From Oxalobacteraceae bacterium (GTDB taxonomy: Bacteria; Pseudomonadota; Gammaproteobacteria; Burkholderiales; Burkholderiaceae_D): a DNA stretch of 22,118 nucleotides. This document shows positions 1 to 5,967 of the stretch, piece by piece (within the stretch, counting starts at the first letter, position 1; each line of letters begins with the position of its first letter). The notes beneath the pieces are model-generated. The model searched no databases, was not told the DNA's origin, and was given only the letters and a program-made list of their open reading frames with translations. The position numbers and the translations under genes are program-made. The DNA is taken from contig DPRS01000036.1 in NCBI GenBank assembly GCA_003537575.1, positions 109,816 to 131,933 of the forward strand, given 5' to 3'.

Positions 1-14
1 GTCTAACAGCAGTC

Positions 15-1190
15 TTACCGTTCCACCGCCAGCGCGACACCCATACCGCCGCCGATGCACAGGCTGGCGAGACCGCGCTTGGCATCGCGCCTCACCATTT
101 CATGCAGCAGCGTTACAAGAATACGGCAACCCGACGCCCCGATCGGATGACCGATCGCAATGGCACCGCCATTGACATTGATCTTGCTGGTATCCCAACC
201 CATTTCGCGGTTCACGCCGATGGCCTGGGCCGCGAAAGCTTCGTTAATTTCCATCAGGTCCAGGTCCTGGTGCGTCCAGCCCGCCTTCTTCAGGCACAGC
301 TGGGCGGCCGGTACCGGGCCCATGCCCATCACCGAGGGATCGACGCCGGCGGAAGCGGCGGCCTTGATCCTGGCCAGCGGGGTCAGCCCCAGTTCCTTGG
401 CCATGTCGGCGCTCATCAGCATCACGGCAGCGGCACCATCGTTGATGCCCGAGGCATTTGCCGCAGTGACCGTGCCAGCCTTGTCAAATGCCGGACGCAA
501 ACCGGACACCGCATCCAGGGTCACGCCTTCCTTGACGTATTCGTCGGTGTCGAAAACGATCGTGCCTTTTTTATGCGGAATTTCGAGCGGCAGGATTTCA
601 TCCTTGAACTTGCCGGCCTTTTGCGCGGCTTCGGCCTTGTTTTGCGAAGCGACTGCGAATTCGTCTTGTTCCTGGCGCGAAATCTCGTATTTCTTGGCGA
701 CGTTTTCGGCGGTGACGCCCATGTGGTAATTGTTATAGATATCCCACAAGCCGTCATTAATCATGGTATCGACCAGCTTGGCGTCGCCCATGCGGAAACC
801 GTCACGGGAATTGTTCAGCACATGCGGCGAGGCGCTCATGTTTTCCTGGCCGCCGGCGATGACGATGGAGGCGTCGCCGCACATGATCGACTGCGCTGCC
901 AGATGCACGGCTTTCAAGCCGCTGCCGCACACCTTGTTGATGGTCATGGCCGGCACCATGTTGGGCACACCGGCACGAATCAGCGCCTGGCGCGCCGGGT
1001 TCTGGCCGACGCCAGCAGTCAGCACCTGGCCCATGATGATTTCGCTGATCATCTCGGCCTTGACGCCGGTCTTGGCCAGCAAGCCCTTGATGACATGCGC
1101 GCCCTGATCGGCGGCGGCAATTTTAGCCAGAGAGCCACCAAACTTACCGACTGCAGTTCTTTGTGCTGCGACAATTACTACGTCTTTCAT
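15..1190 (-). CDS. Acetyl-CoA C-acetyltransferase (thiolase II)
   Basis: This 391-residue protein is a biosynthetic-type thiolase that condenses two acetyl-CoA to acetoacetyl-CoA, or runs in reverse, in the cytoplasm. The length is that of the AtoB/PhaA family. The acylated cysteine is C88 in NKVCGSG, the conserved GHPIGASG motif supplies H348, and the second catalytic cysteine is C378 in SLCIGGG. The start is supported by an AAAGGATG ribosome site a few bases upstream on the minus strand. No phaB, phaC or fatty-acid oxidation gene lies beside it in this window, so it could serve polyhydroxybutyrate synthesis, ketone-body use or amino-acid breakdown; the exact pathway cannot be decided here. 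Family assignment is very secure; the gene name is left open because phaA, atoB and related paralogues cannot be told apart from sequence alone. Confidence 0.96.
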   Translation of the reverse strand: MKDVVIVAAQRTAVGKFGGSLAKIAAADQGAHVIKGLLAKTGVKAEMISEIIMGQVLTAGVGQNPARQALIRAGVPNMVPAMTINKVCGSGLKAVHLAAQSIMCGDASIVIAGGQENMSASPHVLNNSRDGFRMGDAKLVDTMINDGLWDIYNNYHMGVTAENVAKKYEISRQEQDEFAVASQNKAEAAQKAGKFKDEILPLEIPHKKGTIVFDTDEYVKEGVTLDAVSGLRPAFDKAGTVTAANASGINDGAAAVMLMSADMAKELGLTPLARIKAAASAGVDPSVMGMGPVPAAQLCLKKAGWTHQDLDLMEINEAFAAQAIGVNREMGWDTSKINVNGGAIAIGHPIGASGCRILVTLLHEMVRRDAKRGLASLCIGGGMGVALAVER

Positions 1191-1378
1191 TTCACATCCT
1201 TTATGACGGCAAAAAAAATCTTTCCAGTGGTTAGAATTTACTTCTCTTTACTTGAGGTACATGGGCAAACGGATCCCTTTTTGTTACCGATATCAGCATC
1301 AACCGTAAAAGAACCATTATTGTAACCAGCCCTACACCAGTTATTTCATTTTGAGCTTGAGATCTCATGTTTTTAGCT

Positions 1379-1412
1379 CATGTTAACTGAAGTAATCCTC
1401 TTGGTTAACATG
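1379..1412. repeat. Perfect 9-bp inverted repeat, operator-like
   Basis: CATGTTAAC (1379-1387) and GTTAACATG (1404-1412) are exact reverse complements separated by 16 bases, giving a centre-to-centre distance of 25 bp. A direct copy of the CTCATGTT half occurs just upstream at 1364-1371. The site lies about 190 bases upstream of the thiolase start, so a regulator-binding site for that gene is possible; a weak RNA hairpin is the alternative. No regulator is identified. Confidence 0.35.
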
Positions 1413-1773
1413 TTTAATGTTAGCAACTAGCAATACTACGATATTGACATCGCTCAATTTATTAAATATCACGCTCTTTGTTTGACCTGACTAAATGAGA
1501 CAAAATCCGATGCGGAATATGTTCATATTAGTTCAGCATAGCCGCGCAAGACTTTGAATCATGTTGTGCGGGTTTGGAAAGTTTAAAAATGATGTGGCCG
1601 TATTCGAGCTTGAAATTCATTACTCGTGAAATGCAATTATCCGTACTGTTGCATTAAATACCGAAGACCTGAAGATATTGCGATTTGTCATAAAAGAAGG
1701 GGCATTTTCGGGCACAATGCTAGGGGCTCTTTTTATGCTTTAGAGCAAGCATTTTGAGTCAGAAACATTTATC

Positions 1774-1803
1774 GGCTTTGCCTGTATTTCAGGCAAATAA
1801 GCC
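1774..1803 (+). other. Leader hairpin before the 60-residue gene
   Basis: TTTGCCTG (1777-1784) pairs with CAGGCAAA (1790-1797) around a 5-base loop, and an outer GGC/GCC clamp (1774-1776, 1801-1803) adds three more pairs after a 3-base bulge. It is not followed by a T run, so it does not look like an intrinsic terminator. It would sit in the 5' leader of the small gene starting at 1842, about 40 bases before the start codon, where it could affect stability or translation. Confidence 0.45.
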
Positions 1804-1841
1804 AGCAGTGAATCTGACTCCCCTTTCCGAAGGAGTACAGC

Positions 1842-2024
1842 ATGGATCGTTTCAGCAGGAACAATTACAGCAATACAGCCAACCTGAAGGAATTGATGAC
1901 TGCGCCACCGATGACAGCCGAGCAGCATGCCGCGATCAATCGCAAGCGCAACGAGCTGCGGCGCAAAGTCGAAGAATTACGCGAACTCAGAAACAAGGAC
2001 ACGGATTTACTGCACTCGGTTTAA
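1842..2024 (+). CDS. Small charged hypothetical protein (60 aa)
   Basis: The family is not recognised. The start is well supported by an AAGGAG ribosome site (1830-1834) seven bases before the ATG. The product is 60 residues: a polar, Asn/Ser-rich N-terminus of about 20 residues, then a strongly charged, probably helical segment from about residue 24 to 55 (NRKRNELRRKVEELRELR), which could form a coiled coil or bind nucleic acid or membrane. There is no signal peptide or membrane segment. The Arg/Lys/Glu helix vaguely recalls small PA3496-type envelope-associated proteins, but that likeness is weak. It stands alone, converging on the glycerate kinase gene, after a hairpin-bearing AT-rich leader. 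Confidence that it is a real gene rests mainly on the ribosome site and the coherent helix. Confidence 0.65.
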   Translation: MDRFSRNNYSNTANLKELMTAPPMTAEQHAAINRKRNELRRKVEELRELRNKDTDLLHSV

Positions 2025-2040
2025 TTTGGATTTTCGGCAT

Positions 2041-2067
2041 AAGCGGCAGGATCCCGCGGCCGCTTTT
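2041..2067 (+). terminator. Probable intrinsic terminator
   Basis: AAGCGGC (2041-2047) pairs with GCCGCTT (2059-2065), followed by a short T run (2064-2067). It lies 17 bases after the stop of the 60-residue gene, in the gap between two convergent genes. A competing pairing (GCAGGAT 2046-2052 with ATCCTGC 2080-2086) overlaps it. The T run is short, so termination may be partial. Confidence 0.45.
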
Positions 2068-2092
2068 CCTCGGCGCCGTATCCTGCGGACTT

Positions 2093-3343
2093 TCAGGCAA
2101 TCAGAATCGCCCTGAAATCGTTGACATTGGTGTGGGTCGGCCCGGTGACAATCAGGTCGTCCAGCGCGGCAAAGGCGGCATGGCTGTCATGCCGGGTCAG
2201 GTACTGCGGCATATCGAGCGAGAGCCGGCGCGCGCGCGCTAGACTGTCCGGCAGCCATACGGCGCCGGCATTGTCCTCGCTGCCATCGATACCGTCGGTG
2301 TCGCAGGCCAGCGCACATATTCGATCCTCAGGATCCAGGGCGAGGCCAAGCGCCAGCAGAAATTCGGTATTGCGCCCTCCCTTGCCTGGGCTTTGATTTC
2401 CCAGGCTGACTCTGCATTCTCCACCCGACAATAAAACCGCCGGCGGCTTCAGCGGCAAGCCATGGCGCCGCACGCTTTGCGCGATACCGGCATGCACCAG
2501 CGCGGCTTCTTTTGCGTCGGCCTCGATGCAGTCGGAAAGAATGAGCGGGGCAATGCCGAGTTCGCGCGCCCGCGCCGCCGCCGCTTGCAGGCTTTGTACC
2601 GGAGTGGCGATCAATTCGGTGCGGCAATGCAGGAAATCCTGCGATCGGCGCGTGGCAGGATGCGCCAGAGCCGCCTCCACATGCGCCGGCAAGCGCAACC
2701 CCAGGCGGGAGATGATTTCCAGCGGCGGCACGGCATCCTCCGGCGGCGCCACCGTAGGACCGGAAGCAATATAGGCAGGGTCGTCGCCCGGCACGTCGGA
2801 AATGACCAGCGTCAGGACTTGCGCCGGGTATGCCGCCGCTGCCAGGCCTCCGCCTTTTATCCGGGATAATGCCTGACGCACCTGATTGAGCTCGCGAATC
2901 GTCGCGCCGGCCTGGAACATGGCTTGCGTCACTTGCTGCTTGTCGGCCAGGCTGATGCCGGGCACAGGCTCCACCAGCAAGGCCGAGCCACCGCCGGAAA
3001 TCAGGCTGATGACCAGGTCGTCTGGCGTCAACCCGCCGACTTGCCGGCGCATGGCTTGCGCCGCCATCAGGCTGTTCTGGTCAGGTACCGGATGCCCGGC
3101 CTCCAGCACCCGCACATGGCGGCACGGTGCCGCATGGCCATAGCGCGTCACCACGACGCCTTCCAGCGGCGCAGGCCACAGCGCTTCCAAAGCTGCCGCC
3201 ATGTGCGCGGCGGCCTTGCCGGCACCGACGACCACGGTACGTCCGCGCGGCGGCGCCGGCAGGAATTGTGGCATGCGCAAGTCCGGCTGCGCGGCCGCAA
3301 CCGCTGCCCGGAACAGTTCCTGGAGAATGGCGCGCGGAGACAT
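2093..3343 (-). CDS. Glycerate 2-kinase, MOFRL family
   Basis: This 416-residue protein belongs to the type-2 glycerate kinase family (GckA/TtuD, once annotated as hydroxypyruvate reductase). It phosphorylates D-glycerate with ATP to 2-phosphoglycerate in the cytoplasm, feeding glyoxylate, serine-cycle or tartrate carbon into glycolysis. Family motifs seen in order: VVGAGKAA with K43, ISGGGSALL near residue 116, LVISDVPGDD near 180, ASGPT, LSGGECRV, GGRNTEFLL and DTDGIDGSEDNAGA. The length is normal for the family. It starts 27 bases after the stop of ppnN on the same strand, so the two are probably cotranscribed. No glyoxylate carboligase or tartronate semialdehyde reductase gene is nearby in this window, so the source of its glycerate is unknown. 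The symbol (ttuD or gckA) is left open. Confidence 0.93.
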   Translation of the reverse strand: MSPRAILQELFRAAVAAAQPDLRMPQFLPAPPRGRTVVVGAGKAAAHMAAALEALWPAPLEGVVVTRYGHAAPCRHVRVLEAGHPVPDQNSLMAAQAMRRQVGGLTPDDLVISLISGGGSALLVEPVPGISLADKQQVTQAMFQAGATIRELNQVRQALSRIKGGGLAAAAYPAQVLTLVISDVPGDDPAYIASGPTVAPPEDAVPPLEIISRLGLRLPAHVEAALAHPATRRSQDFLHCRTELIATPVQSLQAAAARARELGIAPLILSDCIEADAKEAALVHAGIAQSVRRHGLPLKPPAVLLSGGECRVSLGNQSPGKGGRNTEFLLALGLALDPEDRICALACDTDGIDGSEDNAGAVWLPDSLARARRLSLDMPQYLTRHDSHAAFAALDDLIVTGPTHTNVNDFRAILIA

Positions 3344-3370
3344 GCCCTGCCCGGCCTTTGATTGCCTTAC

Positions 3371-4741
3371 TTATTTGATGATGCGATAACAGGGAATATA
3401 TTTTTTCCCCGGCAGCTTCATGCGGTGATGCTCGACGAAAGAAGTCAGCAAGGCATCCATGGAAGCCATGATATCGGCGTCGCCATGGATTTCAAAGGGA
3501 CCGTGCTGCTCGATGGCGCGAATCCCCTGGTCCTTGACGTTGCCAGCGACGACGCCGGAAAAGGCGCGCCGCAGGTGAGCTGCCAGCAAATGCGACTCCT
3601 GCTGCCGATGCAGCTTCAGGTTGCGCATGTTGTCATGCGTGGGCAGGAAAGGTTGCTGGAATTCGCGATCGATTTTCAGGCGCCAGTTGAAGTAGTAGGC
3701 ATCAGCCTTTTCCTTGCGGTATTCCCGTACCCGCTTGATCCCGGCTTGCATTACGCGCGCCACTTCGGCGGGATCGTCGATGATCACCTGGTAGCGCTGC
3801 CGCGCCTGCGGTCCCAGGGTCTCGCTGATAAAGCGGTCGATCTGCTCGAAATACGGCGCCGCGCTGCGCGGGCCGGTAAAGACCAGTGGAAAAGGCAGAT
3901 CGACGTTATCCGGGTGCAGCAGGATCCCCAGCAGATACAGGATTTCCTCGGCAGTGCCGGCGCCGCCGGGAAAGACCACGATGCCATGACCAAGGCGGAC
4001 GAAGGCTTCCAGGCGCTTTTCGATATCCGGCAGGATCACCAGATCATTGACGATCGGGTTCGGCGCCTCTGCAGCGATGATGCCCGGCTCGGTCACGCCG
4101 AGATAGCGGCCATCCGGATTGCGCTGCTTGGCATGGCCGATGGTGGCGCCCTTCATCGGCCCCTTCATGGCGCCGGGGCCGCAGCCGGTGCAGATATCCA
4201 TGGCGCGCAAGCCGAGCTGGTAGCCGACCTTCTTGGTGTATTCGTATTCGATGCGCGAAATCGAGTGGCCGCCCCAGCACACCACCAGGTTGGGACTGAT
4301 CAGCGGCTTGAGCATATTGGCGTTGCGCAAGATATGGAACACCGCGTCGGTCGTGCCTTCGGTGGTGGACAGATCGAAGCGCGGATCGTCCTGGATTTCA
4401 TTACTGGCAAAAATGACGTCGCGCAGCACCGCAAACAGGTGCTCGTGGATGCCCTTGATCATTTGCCCGTCGACGAAAGCGGTGGCGGGCGCACCCTTGA
4501 TGTCGAGCTTGATGCCGCGTTCGCGCTGGATGATGCTGATGTCGAAACTTTTGAAGCGTTCCAGCAATTCCTTGCCGTCGTCCATGGCATTGCCGCAGTT
4601 GAGCACGGCTAGCGAACAGTTGCGGAACAGGTTATACAAGCCCCCTTGGCTGTTGTCGCGCAATTTGGCGACTTCGGCTTTGGACAAGACTTCAAGTCGC
4701 CCTTCAGGGGAAATCTGGGTATCGATGACCTCGAAATTCAT
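3371..4741 (-). CDS. ppnN: Pyrimidine/purine nucleotide 5'-monophosphate nucleosidase
   Basis: A 456-residue LOG-family protein of the PpnN (YgdH) type, close to the 454 residues of the E. coli enzyme. PpnN splits nucleoside 5'-monophosphates into free base and ribose 5-phosphate, and the E. coli enzyme is a (p)ppGpp target; both points are family knowledge. The sequence shows the PpnN-specific N-terminal region (about 1-145), then the Rossmann-like LOG core with CTGCGPGAMKGPMKGA near residue 184 and the diagnostic PGGAGTAEE at 258-266, and a C-terminal extension that plain cytokinin-type LOG proteins lack. No clear Shine-Dalgarno site precedes the start, but the N-terminal sequence is the one expected for the family. 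A -10/-35 pair lies just upstream. It probably heads a two-gene unit with the glycerate kinase. Confidence 0.93.
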   Translation of the reverse strand: MNFEVIDTQISPEGRLEVLSKAEVAKLRDNSQGGLYNLFRNCSLAVLNCGNAMDDGKELLERFKSFDISIIQRERGIKLDIKGAPATAFVDGQMIKGIHEHLFAVLRDVIFASNEIQDDPRFDLSTTEGTTDAVFHILRNANMLKPLISPNLVVCWGGHSISRIEYEYTKKVGYQLGLRAMDICTGCGPGAMKGPMKGATIGHAKQRNPDGRYLGVTEPGIIAAEAPNPIVNDLVILPDIEKRLEAFVRLGHGIVVFPGGAGTAEEILYLLGILLHPDNVDLPFPLVFTGPRSAAPYFEQIDRFISETLGPQARQRYQVIIDDPAEVARVMQAGIKRVREYRKEKADAYYFNWRLKIDREFQQPFLPTHDNMRNLKLHRQQESHLLAAHLRRAFSGVVAGNVKDQGIRAIEQHGPFEIHGDADIMASMDALLTSFVEHHRMKLPGKKYIPCYRIIK

Positions 4742-4768
4742 GGGGAAACACGCGTAGTAAATGAATGC

Positions 4769-4798
4769 ACTTTAGTTGTAACTGGAAAGCCGCGACAA
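4769..4798 (-). promoter_or_regulatory. Probable sigma-70 promoter of ppnN
   Basis: On the minus strand a -35-like TTGTCG (4793-4798) and a -10-like TAAAGT (4769-4774) are separated by 18 bases, and the predicted start of transcription falls about 20 bases before the ppnN start codon. The 13-mer covering the -10 (TGCACTTTAGTTG on the plus strand, 4766-4778) recurs exactly at 12415-12427 in front of the orphan pstS gene, also on the minus strand, which supports its use as a core promoter element. Confidence 0.5.
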
Positions 4799-4873
4799 GT
4801 CCAGCACTTCGCCATGGATGTTTCCCCCTCAAAGACTGGCGACACATGCCGCACCAGCATGCCGGCCGCGGAA

Positions 4874-5593
4874 TTAATTGCTTTCAGCAACAGAATCCGC
4901 GCTCCGCTTGAGCAAGCCCCGGCGTTGCGCTTCGAACACAGCTTCGCCGCGCGAATGCACCGACAGCTTGCCGTAAATGCTCTTGATATGGGTTTGCACG
5001 GTGCCTACCGACACCGACAGCATGGTGGCGATATTGCCATAGGTGTCGCCACGCGCAATCAGGTCGAGAATGGTTTTCTCGCGCTTGGTCAGGCGGGACA
5101 GTACCCGCGATTTTCGGTCGCTGGAAGCAGAGGAAGGCTTGGCGGTGCGGACACGTTCGAGCACCATGCGGGCGATTGCCGGACTCATCGGCGCACCGCC
5201 TTCGCGCATGCTCAATACCGAACGGGCAATGTCGCCCTTGGGCGTACCCTTGAGGAGATAACCGGAAGCGCCCGCCTCGATGCAGGCCAGCACGTCGGTT
5301 TCATTCGCCGACATGGTCAACACCATGATGTCACATTGCGGGTGCAGCTGGCGACAGGCGCGGATGATATCGATGCCCGATCCGTCAGGCAAACCGAGAT
5401 CGGTCAGCAAGACATCCAGTGCGCCGGTCTTTATCCACGCTAGTGCCGGCTGCATACTGTCGAACACGCCAGCCAGGGTCAATGTTGGTTCGGCTTCGAT
5501 TGACAAGGACAAGGCGGCGCGGGTGACAGCGTCATCCTCGACGACCAGGACGCGCACAGGTTCGGCTTGCGGCAAGTCAGGCGTCTTGCTCAT
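4874..5593 (-). CDS. NarL/FixJ-family response regulator
   Basis: A 239-residue two-component response regulator. The receiver domain (about 12-135) has the acidic pair E19/D20 to D21, the phosphoacceptor D65 in LLTDLGLPDG, the switch T93 and K115 in LLKG, all intact. After a Ser-rich linker (about 150-165) comes a LuxR-type helix-turn-helix (about 165-225: LTKREKTILDLIARGDTYGNIATMLSVSVGTVQTHIKSIYGKL). It should bind DNA as a phosphorylated dimer. No histidine kinase is adjacent, so it is an orphan here; its neighbour upstream is the sensor GGDEF-EAL gene on the same strand, but 374 bases and a terminator-bearing region separate them. The region before it holds repeat motifs that could be its own operators. 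The target genes are not known. Confidence 0.93.
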   Translation of the reverse strand: MSKTPDLPQAEPVRVLVVEDDAVTRAALSLSIEAEPTLTLAGVFDSMQPALAWIKTGALDVLLTDLGLPDGSGIDIIRACRQLHPQCDIMVLTMSANETDVLACIEAGASGYLLKGTPKGDIARSVLSMREGGAPMSPAIARMVLERVRTAKPSSASSDRKSRVLSRLTKREKTILDLIARGDTYGNIATMLSVSVGTVQTHIKSIYGKLSVHSRGEAVFEAQRRGLLKRSADSVAESN

Positions 5594-5766
5594 GATGCTT
5601 CACCCATCCAGCCGGCATGCGAAAAGAACGCAATTCTCCTTTTCGCCAGCGCAAGAAACGACAGGCAGTCATGAGAGCCGGATACACGAGGGAAATACAT
5701 TTTTATTAATTATTAGAAACCACTACTAGGTATGGTGGGGAATATACCATTAATTAATACGGAAAT

Positions 5767-5784
5767 ATCCCATAAATATGGGAT
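5767..5784. repeat. 18-bp palindrome, operator-like
   Basis: ATCCCATA and TATGGGAT are exact reverse complements around a central AA. The palindrome touches the -35-like element of the candidate small-RNA promoter and lies about 175 bp upstream of the response regulator gene, so it could control either. Its left arm is part of a 17-bp motif (5760-5776) that resembles the sequence at 5737-5753 in 13 of 17 positions. Confidence 0.45.
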
Positions 5785-5817
5785 GTACAAAAGCAAGACT
5801 TCACCTATAGTCAGTTC

Positions 5818-5885
5818 GTCTCTTCCAACGCTTCTCCAGTGTTGAGTTCAGCCCGCCACGTTTTTGCGTGTGCGGGCTGTTTTTT
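5818..5885 (+). ncRNA. Candidate small RNA, about 68 nt
   Basis: A strong plus-strand terminator lies between two minus-strand genes, so it must end some other transcript. Upstream is a promoter-like pair, TGTACA (5784-5789) and TATAGT (5806-5811), with a 16-base spacer. The transcript would have a pyrimidine-rich 5' end, then a 7-bp hairpin (CAACGCT 5826-5832 with AGTGTTG 5838-5844, one G-T pair) whose loop reads TCTCC, complementary to a Shine-Dalgarno core, and then the terminator hairpin. This is the layout of an Hfq-type regulatory RNA that blocks ribosome sites. No Rfam family was recognised, and the 5' end is inferred from the promoter. Confidence 0.5.
5849..5885 (+). terminator. Strong intrinsic terminator
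   Basis: CAGCCCGC plus CACG (5849-5860) pairs with CGTG (5867-5870) and, after a single bulged T, GCGGGCTG (5872-5879). The 12-bp stem has a 6-base loop and is followed by six T residues (5880-5885). The T run is only on the plus strand, so it ends rightward transcription, although both flanking genes run leftward. Confidence 0.85.
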
Positions 5886-5967
5886 ATGCCTTTTTTGCGA
5901 TGATTCGGCTATTCAAACCCATATTCGATACAAGTCCACCCTGCCTGACATTTTCTATCCATAGAGA

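Larger units (their letters stand above)
1191..1841. other. AT-rich intergenic region with inverted repeats
   Basis: About 650 bases without a convincing gene, visibly richer in A and T than the flanking coding DNA. It must hold the promoter of the minus-strand thiolase gene and that of the small plus-strand gene at 1842. Structures seen: a direct repeat CTCATGTT at 1364 and 1377; a perfect 9-bp inverted repeat (CATGTTAAC at 1379-1387, GTTAACATG at 1404-1412); a short hairpin at 1735-1752; and a stronger hairpin at 1774-1803. Short open frames here, such as one on the minus strand at 1740-1928, lack coding character. No protein remnant was recognised. Confidence 0.6.
5594..5967. other. Regulatory intergenic region
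   Basis: This 374-base gap between two minus-strand genes holds no protein gene. From left to right it has an AT-rich stretch (5695-5760) that is the likely promoter area of the response regulator, a pair of similar 17-bp motifs 23 bp apart (from 5737 and from 5760), an 18-bp palindrome (5767-5784), a plus-strand promoter-like pair (5784-5811), and a strong plus-strand terminator (5849-5885). The last three suggest a short plus-strand RNA gene, listed separately. Nothing notable was seen from 5886 to 5967. Confidence 0.6.

Noticed and set aside
102..1325. A 407-residue open frame on the plus strand over the thiolase gene
   Set aside because: It is a shadow of the minus-strand thiolase, whose catalytic motifs are all in the other frame; the translation is His/Asp/Gly-rich nonsense.
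1740..1928. A 62-residue minus-strand frame near the small gene
   Set aside because: It overlaps a better-supported plus-strand gene and shows no ribosome site or coding pattern.
3362..4612. A 416-residue open frame on the plus strand over ppnN
   Set aside because: It is antisense to an intact PpnN with its LOG motif; no domain is visible in it.
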